A DNA stretch of 64,000 bases from Peromyscus leucopus (Eukaryota; Chordata; Mammalia; Rodentia; Cricetidae), in contig NC_051075.1 of NCBI RefSeq assembly GCF_004664715.2, forward strand, positions 36,665,958 to 36,729,957, written 5' to 3'. Position 1 is the first letter of the stretch; each line of letters opens with the position of its first letter. The notes under the pieces are model-generated. The model worked only from the letters and a program-made list of their open reading frames with translations. It had not been told where the DNA came from and did no database searches. A program made the translations under genes and the position numbers. Shown piece by piece: positions 11,791 through 25,600 of this stretch.

Positions 11791-13791
11791 GAAACTTATT
11801 TTTACTGACTTCATTACTTGAGGATCTGGGGGAGCCTGTCTTGGAACTCACTCTGTAGCCCAGGCTGTCCTCAAACTCACAGATATCTGCCTGCCTGTGC
11901 CTCCCGAGTGCTGGGATTAAAGGCATGCGCCACCACCGAGGGGATGTGGCTCAATTGGTAGAGTTCTTGCCTAGCATGCTTAAATTCCCTGAGTTCCAGC
12001 CCCACAAACTATAAATTAGATACGGTGATACACATTTAATTCTGGCCCTTGGGAGGCAGAGACAGGCAGATCTCTGAGTTGGAGGCTAGTCTGGTCTACA
12101 TGATGAGTTCCAGGCAAGCCAGAGCTAATTGGTTTGGAGGAAGGCAGGCTACAGGAAACAACCCTGCAGAGTGTAAGCCTGTTGCTGTTATGGCTTGGGA
12201 AGAATTAGATCAGTGGTTCTCAACATGTGGGTTGTAACCTACATATCAGATATTTACATTATGATTCACAATACTAAAATTACAGTTAAGTAGCAACAAA
12301 ATAATTTTATGGTTGAAGATCAAAACGGGAGGAATTGTATTAAAGGGTCAAAGCATTAGGAAGATTGAGAACCACTGCCACTGTTCTAGATTATTTCCAC
12401 ATCATCTTCCTAAAATTTTCTCATCTGAAGCTTTTTTTCCCTTTTCTAAATTCAAGCATTTGTATTACATATAGTGTTCTGCCTATATGTATGCCTGCAG
12501 GCCACCATATCTCATTATAGATGGTTGCTGGGAATTGAACTCAGGACCTACCTCTAGAACAGCCAGTGCTCTTAACCTCTGAGCCATCTCTCCAGTCCGC
12601 ATTAGAACACTTTTATTAGAACTTTATTCAAGGAGGATATAGGGGCCAGGCATGGTGACACACACCTTAAGAGTTTGAGGCCAGCCGGGTCTATGTATTT
12701 CCAGTCTAGCCAGAACTACAGACCCTGTCTCACAAGGGTATGGGTTGAAGTTTGACACTTGCCTAGTATATACAAGGCCTTAGGTTTGACTCCTGGCACC
12801 ACCAATTGAAAAGCTTGAAGTTTCTACTCAAAGTTGATTCGAGGTAAGACATTGAGCCAGAGTAACTATTTTATTCAAATGGGTATCTTGCCTGCACGTG
12901 TGTCTGTGCACCACGCGCATGTCTGGTGTCAGCAGAGGGTATTGGATCCCCTGTAACTGCAGATACAATTGTGAGCTACCATATGAATTCAAGGACTCCA
13001 ATCTGTCTTATGAAAAAGCAGCCAGCTCTGAGCCAGGTACTGATCCATCTTTCGTGCCCTAATTGTATCCTGCCCTGGGAGTAATTCTTTGGTTGAGTTC
13101 AAATTTTTATTCTTAGTTATTAACTTAACATTAAGAAAATGTTTTGAGGAGCTGGAGAGATAGCTCTGGGGTTACCAAGTACTGGCTGCTCTTCCAGAGG
13201 TCCTCCCGGCAACCACATGGTGGCTTACAACCATCTATGAGATCTGGTACCCTCTTCTGGCAGGCAGCGATACATGCAGACAGAACACCATATACATAAC
13301 AAATCTTAAAACAAAACAAACAAAAAAAAAACATTTTTTTTTTTAGTTTTTCCAATGAGTTACCCAACACCTACATACCTATTCATGGTCAGTTAACCAA
13401 GGTCAACAAGTGTGAAAATATTTAATGAGCAATTATTAGTCTACAAGCCATTCTGGGCAGAGTGATGAAATCTTTACCACAGGTTCTGGGAAATGAATTA
13501 CATATCCACTACATATATGGTTTGTGCCCATTATCCAGCAGTCACTGGATTATCCCTGCATAACTTCTTGTGGGGCAGCTGGCAGAGTGCACGCCTAACC
13601 TAGCACGCAAGAAGCTATGGGCTCAATCCAATGGAGCCCCACATGATGCATGTGCAACTCTGTAATCCTAACATCCAGGAGGCAGAGACCCTGTCACTAA
13701 GCACCACACCTGAAAACAAAGAAAAGCAAAAAACCCTAAATATGCAATTTACTTAAGAGTCAAAACAGCACAAGGTATCAGTAACAATAAC

Positions 13792-13797
13792 TTTATT
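13792..13797 (-). terminator. RPL36AL: RPL36AL poly(A) signal AATAAA
   Basis: AATAAA on the minus strand, 56 nt after the stop codon. The 3' end is probably near 13775. The short 3'UTR is typical of ribosomal-protein mRNAs. Confidence 0.8.
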
Positions 13798-13853
13798 TTC
13801 TAACAGGCAATTTGCCTACTGCCTCAGTATTTCCCTCTCAGAAAACACAAGTT

Positions 13854-15238
<1,385 letters not shown>

Positions 15239-15292
15239 AAGAGACCCGGCGTCCGCGATCGCCGCTGCCACCGCACGAGCCGAACGGGAAAG
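15239..15292 (-). other. RPL36AL: RPL36AL non-coding exon 1, TOP-like start
   Basis: The minus strand reads GGCCCTTTCCCGTTCGG around 15285-15296. A C followed by a pyrimidine run, the 5'-TOP pattern of ribosomal-protein mRNAs, places the likely start near 15292. The exon would run to the donor at 15238. The start site is inferred. Confidence 0.55.
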
Positions 15293-15500
15293 GGCCGGGA
15301 CGGGCGGAAGTCGGAACTGAACCTGAGCGACGCGACTAAGAGCCAATAGGCAGCGGCCTCCTCCGGAGCACCGCCTCCGGACGCTTCTGGGAGAGGCCAA
15401 TCAGCGGCCGGCGGGGCGGGGCGGAGGGTGTGGGCCGGAGGGCCCGGGCGCTCGCAGGCCAGTCGCGGCTTGTCAGAACGGTCGCCGCCGGAGCGGGGCG
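15293..15500. promoter_or_regulatory. Bidirectional CpG-island promoter between RPL36AL and MGAT2
   Basis: TATA-less GC-rich sequence with two CCAAT boxes (15343-15347 and 15397-15401, the latter in GGCCAATCAG, an NF-Y-type site) and a GC box GGGGCGGGGCGG at 15413-15424. It sits between the inferred RPL36AL start and the MGAT2 5' leader, and probably drives both genes. Confidence 0.7.
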
Positions 15501-15543
15501 AGGCTGCGGCGCCCGGTGGCTGCGTTCGGCGGCGCGAGCGAGG

Positions 15544-15806
15544 ATGAGCGCGCAGAGGACGCAGGGCCACGGGCAGCGCAGGTAACGGAGCCGGGGTTGC
15601 GGCGGCCGCGGCTGGGTTTCTTCCGGGACCCCGGGGGAGGGGGTGTTGCTGAATGGAGAGGACCGAGGCGACGCTGAGCCCCGGCTCGTAACGGCGGGGC
15701 CGGCTGCTTGAGCTGCAACTGCCGGAGAAGGATGTGCCGAGCCCGGGCGGCGCGAGGCGCTTGAGCCTTGGGGCCCCCCAGGACGCCGGGGCCGGGGATG
15801 AGTTAG
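15544..15806 (+). promoter_or_regulatory. MGAT2: Four short upstream ORFs in the MGAT2 5' leader
   Basis: ATG-to-stop units before the main start: 15544-15585 (13 codons), 15653-15691 (12 codons), 15732-15764 (10 codons) and 15798-15806 (ATG AGT TAG). None overlaps the main ORF. They matter only if transcription starts upstream of them, which is likely from the promoter position but not shown. Confidence 0.55.
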
Positions 15807-15932
15807 CGAGGGCCGCCGCCGGGGCCAGTTCCGAGGGCTACAGGCCAAGGCGACGGCGCCGCCCGCCCGCCCCTTCCGTGCAGAGGCCGCCGCCAGCTCC
15901 TTTCCGCGCCCGCGCTCCCGGCCCTGGAGACC

Positions 15933-17267
15933 ATGAGGTTCCGCATCTACAAACGGAAGGTGCTGATCCTGACGCTCGTGGTGGCCGCCTGCGGCTTCGT
16001 CCTCTGGAGCAGCAATGGGCGACAAAGGAAGAGCGACGCCCTCGCCCCGCCGCTGCTGGACGCGGAGCCCCCGCGGGGTGCGGGCCACCTCGCCGCCGCC
16101 GTGTCCGTAGGCATCCGCAGGGTCTCCAACGAGTCGGCGGCTCCCCTGGTCCCCGCCGCCCCGTGGCCGGAGGTGGACAACCTGACGCTGCGGTACCGGT
16201 CCCTGGTGTACCAGCTGAACTTTGATCAGATGCTGAGGAATGTCGATAATGACGGCACCTGGAGCCCCGGGGAGCTGGTGCTGGTCGTCCAGGTGCATAA
16301 CCGGCCCGAATACCTCAGGCTACTGCTAGACTCGCTCCGAAAAGCCCAGGGCATTAATGAAGTCCTAGTCATCTTTAGCCACGACTTCTGGTCGGCAGAG
16401 ATCAACCAGATGATAGCTAAGGTGGATTTCTGCCCGGTTCTGCAAGTGTTCTTCCCATTCAGCATTCAGCTGTACCCGAGTGAGTTTCCGGGGACTGACC
16501 CCAGAGATTGCCCCCGAGACCTAAAGAAGAATACAGCTCTGAAGTTGGGGTGCATCAATGCCGAGTACCCCGACTCCTTCGGCCATTACAGAGAGGCCAA
16601 ATTCTCGCAAACCAAACATCATTGGTGGTGGAAGCTGCATTTTGTGTGGGAGAGAGTCAAAGTTCTTCAGGATTACACTGGCCTTATACTTTTCCTGGAA
16701 GAGGACCATTACTTAGCCCCAGACTTTTACCATGTCTACAAAAAGATGTGGAAGTTGAAGCAGCAGGAGTGTCCTGGGTGTGATGTCCTCTCCCTAGGGA
16801 CCTACACGGCCAGACGGAGTTTCTATGGTATTGCTGACAAGGTGGATGTGAAAACTTGGAAATCCACAGAGCACAATATGGGCTTAGCCTTGACCCGAGA
16901 TGCATATCAGAAGCTGATCGAATGCACAGACACTTTCTGTACTTACGATGATTACAACTGGGACTGGACTCTTCAGTACTTGACTGTATCTTGTCTTCCT
17001 AAATTCTGGAAAGTCTTAGTTCCTCAAGCTCCTAGGATTTTTCATGCTGGAGACTGTGGTATGCATCACAAGAAAACATGTAGGCCGTCCACCCAGAGTG
17101 CCCAGCTTGAGTCGTTGTTAAATAATAACAAACAGTACTTGTTTCCAGAAACTCTAGTTATCAGTGACAAGTTTTCTATGGCAGCCATTTCTCCACCTAG
17201 GAAAAACGGAGGATGGGGAGATATTAGGGACCACGAACTCTGTAAAAGTTATAGAAGACTGCAGTGA
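15933..17267 (+). CDS. MGAT2: MGAT2 (N-acetylglucosaminyltransferase II)
   Basis: Golgi enzyme (CAZy GT16) that adds beta-1,2-linked GlcNAc to the alpha-1,6 mannose arm, the step that commits N-glycans to complex biantennary form; its loss in humans causes CDG-IIa. A single uninterrupted 444-codon exon, three residues shorter than human (447). It is a type II membrane protein: short basic cytoplasmic tail (MRFRIYKRK), then a hydrophobic anchor at about 9-26, then the stem and lumenal catalytic domain. N-glycosylation sequons lie at N66 (NES) and N83 (NLT). The metal-binding EED lies at 256-258 (FLEEDHYLAPDF), and HAGDCGMHH contains the conserved His 371. The start ATG lies in ACCATGAG, a favourable context. 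It faces RPL36AL divergently and converges on DNAAF2. Confidence 0.97.
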   Translation: MRFRIYKRKVLILTLVVAACGFVLWSSNGRQRKSDALAPPLLDAEPPRGAGHLAAAVSVGIRRVSNESAAPLVPAAPWPEVDNLTLRYRSLVYQLNFDQMLRNVDNDGTWSPGELVLVVQVHNRPEYLRLLLDSLRKAQGINEVLVIFSHDFWSAEINQMIAKVDFCPVLQVFFPFSIQLYPSEFPGTDPRDCPRDLKKNTALKLGCINAEYPDSFGHYREAKFSQTKHHWWWKLHFVWERVKVLQDYTGLILFLEEDHYLAPDFYHVYKKMWKLKQQECPGCDVLSLGTYTARRSFYGIADKVDVKTWKSTEHNMGLALTRDAYQKLIECTDTFCTYDDYNWDWTLQYLTVSCLPKFWKVLVPQAPRIFHAGDCGMHHKKTCRPSTQSAQLESLLNNNKQYLFPETLVISDKFSMAAISPPRKNGGWGDIRDHELCKSYRRLQ

Positions 17268-17975
17268 GAAACTAATCACAACTGCAGAAGTGGCAGTCTT
17301 CTGTTTTTATATTTCTCTCAATGGAATATACAGTTGACTAAAGGGTATAGGAACTGGTTTTTGCTTTAATACATAAACAGATTTCTTGTAAAAGGTGTCC
17401 AAATATATAGTAATCCTTTTCAGTTACCTCTGATTAAAATTTCAAACTGAAATTTTCATTTTGGAACTTGGGTTTTAAAATTCAGTCTGTATCTGCTTAG
17501 TAACGATTCGATTATTATTGATTAAAAAAGGAAATTTTATTTAAATCGCATCTGTTAACCTTTTTATCTAAAACTTTGTATACTTTTTCCACTTTCCAAA
17601 CTTATTTTAAGTACAGCGAGATTTATTCAAGATGTCACAGCAGTAAAAAGTATTACAATGAAACTACTAGAGTATTACTGGAACAAACCCAGTTTTACTG
17701 TTAACAGTTATAAGGAAGGAATTGTCTGACTGTTAATAACTCAGAAGTCCGTCTGTTAAACAACCCGTCCGAAGAGTCATTTCAGTATTCCTGATTCCTG
17801 TGCTGTTGTGTTAAGATTTGCCTGTGCTTTCAGCCTTCATATTACATGATTTCTGTTGGAATGTATTCGGTTAATAAGAAAGTTTAAACACTGTTTTCAC
17901 CTCAATGTAGAAATACAGTGGTTTTGTTTTTTTTTCTTTTTAGTGCTGCCAAAATAAAATACTCATTTTTTTGCA
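17268..17975 (+). other. MGAT2: MGAT2 3'UTR with AATAAA at 17953-17958
   Basis: About 700 bases of AT-rich, SINE-free sequence after the stop. AATAAA at 17953-17958 is the best poly(A) signal. The lack of repeats contrasts with the surroundings and supports an exonic 3'UTR. Confidence 0.7.
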
Positions 17976-20900
17976 TAAAAAGTTCCCTAATCATTTTGCA
18001 GAATGTTCTATCTGTACCAGTAAAGGCACTCTAGAAGTTTTGAGCATGAACAGTATACCTTAATATTTGCTAGCAATACATTGTGTGAGTTTAAAATGAA
18101 GCCGGCTCATGACGCTGCATTCTCTGAGGAAGAAATTGTTCAGCTTTCAGATTAGCCAGGCATAGATAATGAACACTAAGCAAAGCTGCCACGTAAGGGA
18201 AATACTGCCTGAATTGTTTTGGAGGGCCAGAAATGATACAAAGTTCAGTCTTGCCAAGGTGCAGCAGGTCTGGTGCCAGCTGTGACCGAGATGCTTTTAA
18301 AAGAACAGACACAGTAGTAGGAAGCAAGCTTTAGTTACTCCATAGTTTTTATTACTTTTCCATGCTATTAGTGTATTCAGCCAGAAATCTCAGAGGACTC
18401 ATTTCTGTGTGAAGATGACCGCTGGTCACTTGAACCACAGTCTCAAAAATGATTGTTTTCATCAGTGTCGTACTGGAAATGCATGTGCTCTTTAGAGGGG
18501 CAGCACAGTTGTCTGGTTTGATGTTATCCTCACATCTCAGTCTGTCACTGCCTTGGCTTTTTACATGTTTTACCACGTTTGTTTCCTGGGTGCTCATGTG
18601 TGGGTGTGCACGTGTGTATCCACAGTGCATGCTGAAGGTCAGAGGGTGTTGGTTCTCTTCCCCGAGTCCCAGGGTCAGAACTCCAGGCACTTGGCGGTTG
18701 CCTTTGCCCACTGATCTGCCTCACTCTTTCTGTTGTGTGTTTAAAGATTGGTTTGTGTGCACAGCTCTGGCTGGCCTTGGATTTGTAACCTTCCCGGTTC
18801 TGCCTTTAACTGGGATTACAGAGCCCCATGCATGCAAGGCAGGGGCTGTCCCTCAAAGTGTAACCTCAGTACCCAGCACATAGTGCTGCTGTCATATAGG
18901 GAGAGATGTAACTCAGAATCTCCTGACCTGCCATCACCTGTTCAAAGGACTAACAGAAGTAGCTGGTTTCAGGAGTGTTGGAAGGCTAGTCATAATTAGT
19001 AGCCTTGTCTGAAACAAAAACCTAAGCTTGGGGCTAGGGATGACATCAACAGAGATTTTCTTTTCTACATTTTCATTCATGCTGTTCTAAAAGATTTTGT
19101 GTGTGTGTGGGGGGGGAACCTGTGAGGGTCTCCTTTACCACATTTGAAGAGTTATAAATTGATTCCAAAATAAGGGTTTTTCATGGAAAAGACAATTTTC
19201 CTGCCAGAATAAATGGCCAGATTTTTTTTTATTTCTGTTCTAAGGATTTTTTGTTTGTTTGTTTGTTGTTGTTTTGTTTGTTTTTCAAGACAAGGTTTCT
19301 CTGTGTAGTTTTGGTACCTGTCCTGGAACTCACTCTGTAGACCAGGCTGGCCTCAAACTCACAGAGATCCATTTGGCTCTGCCTCCCGAGTGCTGGGATT
19401 AAAGGTGTGCGCCATCACCGCCTGGCCTGTTCTAAGGATTTTTAAATCATTTTTATGTGTATGGGTATTTTGTCTGCATGTATATCTGTGCACCACCTGT
19501 GGAGACCAGAGGGAGGGCATTGGATCCTCTGGGACTAGAGTTCCAGATGGTTGTGTGCTGCCATGTGGATACTGGAAATTGAACCAGGGTCCTCTGGAAG
19601 AACAGCCCAGCAGCCAGTGCTCTTAACCACTGAGCCATCTTTCCAGCCTCTCTTAAAAACCTTAAATGTATTCTTTAAAACCAAAAGATGGTTTTAATAT
19701 TTTAACTTTCAAGAGATTAAAGTTAATTTTGAAAATGATTGTTTAAAAATTTCTTAAGTTTATCTGTGTGTATTGATGTTTTGCCTGCAAGTTTATATGC
19801 TCACCACGTGCCCATGTAGGTAGAATGGGGCATCTAATCCTCTAAACCTGGAGTTAGGATGGTTGTGAGCTATAATATGGGTTCTGGGAATCGAACCCCA
19901 GTCCTCTGCAAGAACAAGTGCTCCAAGCTGCTCAGCCATCTCTCCAGCCTCCAAAGGACTTTTTTTTTCTTTCTTTCTTTCTTTTTTTTTTAAATTATTT
20001 TGTTTTGAGGCAGATTCTCTCTGTAGCTCTAGGTGTCCTGGAACTCACTTGTAGACCTGGCCTTGAACTCCCCCACCTGAAGCTGGAGAGTATTAGGATT
20101 AAAGGCATGCACCATCACACTTGGCTTTAAGATATATATTTTTTTATTTTATTTTGTGTGCGTTGGTGTTTTGCCTGCATGTATGTCTATGTGAGAGTGT
20201 CAGATCCTCTGGACTGGAGTTAAAGTTGTGAGATGCCATGTGGGTGTTAGAAATTGAACCTGGGTCCTCTGGAAGAGCTCTTAACCACACTGAGCCATCT
20301 CTCCAGCCCCCAAGATATATTTTTAATTATACTTTTATCTGTATATATATGTTTTGTGTGTGCACAAGTTTGTGTACCACAGTAGGTGTGGAGGTCAGAG
20401 GGAAACTTGCAGGAGTAGGTTCTCTCTTTCCATCATGCAAGTACCAGGGATTGAACTCAGGTTGTCAGGCGTGTCAGTAGCTACCTCTATCTGCTAAGCC
20501 ATCCAGCCATCCCCCAAATTAACTTAATAGATGTGACAGACTTCTATGAAAATACATAACTGGTACAAAAAAAGTAATATAACAAAACCAAGATTGAACA
20601 CAAAAGCACGTATGTACTTGTAATACAACTATGTAATTTTGTTTTGCTTTTTGAGTCAGGGTTTCTCTGAGCAGCCCTGGCTGTCCTGGAACTCTCTCTG
20701 TAGACCAGGCTGGCCTCGAACTAAGAGATCTGCCTGGCACAACTATATAATTTAAAGGTTTGGTGTGCTGGTGCATGCCTACAATCCCAGCACTCAGAAA
20801 CTGAGGCACAACGGCCACAGGTTTGAGGGTAGCCCAGACTATAGGGGTACAAACAACTGTGTCTCACAAACTAAGGGTCCAGAGAGATGGCTCAGTGGGT

Positions 20901-21878
20901 AAAGACCCTTCCCACCAAGACTGATGACCTGGGTTTAACCCAAGAGACACCTTATCCTCTCACCTCCATATTCATGCTGTGGCTTGTGTCCACCCCTGCC
21001 CCCAAATAAATAAATGTGGCTTTTTGTTGTTGTTTTTGTTTTTTTCTTTTGCTTTTGTTATTTATTATGTATATGGTACAGGCCAAAAGAGGGCACCAGA
21101 TCTCATTACAGATGGTTATAAACCACTTTGTGGTTGCTAGGAATTGAACTCAGGACCTCTGGAAGAGCAGCCAATGTTCTTAATCTCTAAGCCATCTCTC
21201 CATCCTGTTTTTTGTTTTTTAAACTATTTTATTCTCCTTGAGAAAAATATTTCTATTAGAAAAATCACAAATCTTCTCTCTATAATTAAGGAAACTTTTT
21301 AAAAAGTATCTCCAGGTTTTTTTTTTGTCATTGTTGTTTTGTTTTTTCAAGACAGTGCTTCTCTGTGTAACAGTAGTCTTTATATTCTGGAACTCACTTG
21401 GTAGAACAGCCTGACCTCAAACAATTTACAGATTGCTTCTGCCTCCTGAGTGCTGGGATTAAAGGCGTGCACCACCACTGCCTGGCAGTTTCTGTTTTGA
21501 AGACAGGCTGGCCTCTAATTCATTATGTAGCTGAACCTGACCAGAACTGAGCATGATGTTTCCAGGGCTAGGAGTTGGGATTTATAGGTACCTGCCTACC
21601 TGGCTGCTGGCTTCCCCACCAGAATCAGCTGTAAATGTTTATACATTTCTCTCTCTCTCTCTCTCTCTCTCTTTTTAAGTAGCTATTTTTTGTTTTGTTT
21701 TGAGACAGCGTTTCACTGTGTAGTCATGGCTGTCCTGGAACTCACTCTGTAGACCACGTTGGCCTTGAACTAACAGAGATATATCTGCCTCTGCCTGTTT
21801 TATAGTTAAAAACACAAAGAAGCTATTTTAGGTCCCAAATTTTTTTACTCAGCATTTAAATTTCAAAATTATATACAA
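17976..21878. other. Convergent spacer MGAT2-DNAAF2
   Basis: No gene recognised. AT-rich and largely unique to about 19230, then antisense SINEs: B1 about 19270-19425; B2-type about 19440-19650, 19790-19950, 20140-20310 and 20345-20515; B1 about 20640-20740; B2 about 21055-21205; B1 about 21330-21485 and 21690-21800, with a (CT)n tract at 21650-21671. The DNAAF2 3'UTR occupies the right edge; no canonical AATAAA was seen within 80 nt of its stop. Confidence 0.6.
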
Positions 21879-22385
21879 TTAATCCAAATCATATAGCAAA
21901 GAGTTCTGAAAACTGAATTCGCAGTGAGTCGTGTGGTCCTTGATGATCTGCACAGTACCATCCTGCACATTGGTTTCTTCTATGCTGTCAAAATCAAGTA
22001 TGTTTTGAACTCCAGTTTTGTTCAGTGATGGAGACAGGTGATCTCCATCTAATTCTTTTTTCTTAGTTACGACTGGCTCTTTTTTATTTTCCTTTTCCTC
22101 GGCTGAGTAGGTAGCACTGTTTTCTTTTATAAACTCAGGATCCATTTTTGCCTCTGGCTGCTGAGCTTCTCCAGACAGCATGTGAGGGACATCAGGACAG
22201 ATGTGTTGAAGGCCCACAGCTGCGCCACAAGTCTTTGTTTTTAATGTTTCAGCTGCTACAGATGAATCAGAATCCGTCGTAGAGGTGGGAAAATGCTCTG
22301 TGTTTCCTTTTTCACTTGGAGGACATCCTTCACTGACTCCTTTTTCCTTCCCTTGAAGCCCATCAGGATCACTACATTCTTGCAA
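21879..22385 (-). CDS. DNAAF2: DNAAF2 exon 3 (terminal)
   Basis: Acceptor CTTGATACAG; starts LQECSDPDGLQGKEKG and ends FSFQNSLLYDLD, the conserved C-terminus. 168 codons plus stop. Confidence 0.94.
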   Translation of the reverse strand: MQECSDPDGLQGKEKGVSEGCPPSEKGNTEHFPTSTTDSDSSVAAETLKTKTCGAAVGLQHICPDVPHMLSGEAQQPEAKMDPEFIKENSATYSAEEKENKKEPVVTKKKELDGDHLSPSLNKTGVQNILDFDSIEETNVQDGTVQIIKDHTTHCEFSFQNSLLYDLD

Positions 22386-22603
22386 CTGTATCAAGAGAAA
22401 GAGTAAATCAGAAATTCTTTGAAGTAACAGAAATTGAATCATAATACTCTGAAAATATTAAAAAAAATTTTGTGTATGTATGTGTGTTCATGCATGATAC
22501 AGCACATACAGACAGGTCAGAGAGCAGCTTGTAAAAACTGGTTCTCACCTTCTATGATGTAGGTCCTGAGATCAAACTCATCAGGCTTGGCAGTGAGTGC
22601 CTT

Positions 22604-22666
<63 letters not shown>

Positions 22667-25600
22667 CCCCTTTCACCTACAGGGTTTCAAGTTCAGTTCA
22701 CCAGGTTTATACAGAAAGCACCCGCACCTAATGAGCCACCTTAAGTACCAACTAGCTTCAATTTTCCTTTTCTATTCATTTTTTTAGACGGTCTAGGTCT
22801 AGCCTGGAACTCAAGATCTGTGCCTGCTTCTGCCTCCTGAGTGCTGGGATTAAGCCACAATGACTGGTGGCTTTAATTTTCTGATTAAATCTTTCAATTG
22901 TGGCTGGGGGGATGGCTCAGCAGTTAGGAGCTCCTGCTGGGAAGACCAGGTTCAGCCCCCAGCATTCCTATGGCAGATAGGGTACGCGCCTCTGGCCTTG
23001 GCAGGTACCACACACAGCAAGATACATGCAGACAAAACACTCATGCATACACGTAAAATCTTTACACTCAGGTTTCCTGTTCTTTTTTTTATTGAGACAA
23101 GGTTTCTCTACACATCCCTGGCTGTCCTGGAACTCACTGAGTAGATAGGCCTCTGCCTCCTGAGTGCTGGGATTAAAGGCCTGTGCCACCAGTGCTGCTG
23201 GCTAAATTTCAGGCCTTTAATCCCAGCACTTGTTAGGCAGAGGCAGGCAGATCTCTGAGTTTGAGGCCAGCTGGTCTACAAGGTTCCAGGACAGTCAGTG
23301 CTACACAGAAATTTTTTTTGCCTTGGGGCGGGGGAGGTTTTCTTAAAAAAATTCTTCCCATTTTTCTTCTATCTTCTTCACAATAAAAGGATCAACCTTT
23401 TAAAAATGGCCTCAAATGTCTTTAAGTCATTACTACAAAGAGCACTGTTGACTTTCTTGACTTTTCTTAGTCAGGAATGCTATTCCTAAGTTGCTTTTGT
23501 CCAATGTTGAAGACCATAAACATAACCAAACTTAAGGTTCAGCTCAAAACAACAATGAGTAAGTTCTACAATGTAATTTTTATGATTTGAGAGTCAAAAG
23601 ATACTTGCTTATTCTGCAAAAATCTCAAACTTCCTAAATATGTATGAATAATTGGAGGAATATTATGGAATTCAAAAACATTCTGTCCTTCTAAGAAATC
23701 AGATTTTAAAATGTTTTATTTAGGGGATGGAGAGCAGGCACAGTGGCTGCTTTTCTGGAGGACATGGGTTCAATTCCTAGCACCCACGTGGTGGTTCATG
23801 ACTGTCTATAATTTTACTTCCAAGGGATCTGATGTTGTCTTCTGACCTCCATGGCCACCAGGCACACATGTAGCACACAGACACACATGTGGCAAAACAC
23901 TCATACACATAAGATAAAAATTTTTACTGTTTGTATGCCCTCGTGTATGATAGTGCATATACAGAAGTTGCTCCCATATAAATATTTCACTTGGATTAGC
24001 TAACAAACTAACAAGCTAAATTGTTACAATAAATTGTCTTTGGTGTATTTTTAGCAGTGAGGCCATGATGAGTCTCTTTGAGATGTGTGAGCCTTAAAAT
24101 GCTTTGACGTGGTGCTTCTATAAATATTATTCAGAATAAAAGATTCTGTGGGGCTGGAGAGTAGCTCAGGGGGTTAAGAGCACTGGCTGCTCTTCTAGAG
24201 GACCAGGGTTCAATTCCCAGCACCCTCATACAGACACATGCAAGCAAAACAGCAATTCATATAAAATAAAAATAAATAAATCTTTAAAAAGAAAAGATTT
24301 TGGATTTCAAATAACAGCAAGACAAATTGCTAAATTTGTTTAAACGTAAAATTCTGAATCCAAGGTTCCCTTGCAAGCTCAAATACTATTTAGTAGACCA
24401 TTAAATTTATCTGATTTTTATCCCTTGACAGTTAATTATAGTAAAATGATTTTTTTTAAAATAAAATGAAAATAAAGAGTGGCGTTTTAAATCACACAGT
24501 AAAGAAGCAGACAAAAGTTTTACTATCAGCTGGGCATGGTGGCACACACCTTTAATCTCAGCACTCAGGAGGCAGAGGCAGTCGGATCTCTGTGAGTTCA
24601 AGGCCAGCCTGGTCCACAAAGCAAGATCTAGGACAGCCAGGGCTGTTACACAGAGAAAGCCTGCCTCAAAAAAAAAAAAAAAAAAAAAAAAAAAATTCAA
24701 GACTTGAAGTCATTCGGCCAATGGTCACTTCACGTAAGTTGTTAGTCACTCTCCTTTAAACCCCACCGAAATATTACCTTTGCATGAATCTGAATCTTCT
24801 CATCAGTAACCCGAACAACCTCAATCAACGGTGGGGCTAAGGACCTCTCCTGCGTCAGTGGGGAGTGCAGGACCTCTTCAAGAAACTCATTAACATTTTC
24901 CTCATCAAGAAACAATCTTTCCTACAGTAGAAAGAGAAAAAAATATCCTTACAGGTCACCGTAAAGGTCTTACATAGTTCAATGTTAAGTTTTTAAAATG
25001 TTTATCTCACCAACAGTGAGTGCTATCTTAAAAAGAGGCACTCTAGTGTGGTCCAGAGTATAGTGAATATGAAAACATCTACTCATGAGGTCCACCTAAA
25101 AAGAGAAGGATAAAAGGAAGTCTTGATGCTTTTCTAAGTTTACTAAAGTGTGCTTTCCCTACAGGATGATCTTACTTATGAACAGTATTTCTTTTATTTT
25201 TCCCAAATTATATAGTGTCTGCGGTAGCCCAGGCTGTCCTCTGTGTACCTGCAGGTGACCTTGAACTTCTGATCCTCCTGTCTCTACCTCCTAAGTGCTA
25301 GGATTATGCACATATCACCATACCTGGTGCCCTGGTATTTCTTAGGAATAGTCACTTCAAGGCTATAAATGCAATCCTAGCTATTATAGTTCCGTCTTCT
25401 GATAATTCCTAATGAACCAGCTAAGAAATATACAGAATGTGTCTTTTAAATTCTTAACTATGGAAACTGGATGTAGTGGCACAAAACTGTCTTTCCAGCA
25501 CTTGGGAAGTAGAGGCTGGAAGTACACAAGTTCAGGGTCACCCTCAGCTACACAGAAGTTCAAGGCTACTTTAGGCCACCTCAGACCCCAAGTCTCAGAC

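Larger units (their letters stand above)
8160..13780. other. LRR1-RPL36AL convergent spacer
   Basis: No gene was recognised. SINEs: B4/B2-like remnants 8160-8880; antisense B1 about 9235-9425; sense B1 9660-9852; antisense B1 about 10200-10355; antisense B2 about 10617-10785; antisense B1 about 10825-10965; B4 (ID-B1 fusion) about 11935-12200; antisense B2 about 12465-12597; B2 about 13150-13310. An L1 3' end occupies about 10975-11790. Confidence 0.65.

Noticed and set aside
15734..16225. 163-codon frame overlapping the MGAT2 start
   Set aside because: Alternate-frame shadow of GC-rich MGAT2 sequence, starting on GTG. The MGAT2 frame is fully conserved and this one is Pro/Arg/Ala-rich noise.
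15336..16298. 320-codon antisense frame over MGAT2 and its promoter
   Set aside because: A GC-rich antisense frame without recognisable domain; stop codons are rare in CpG islands.
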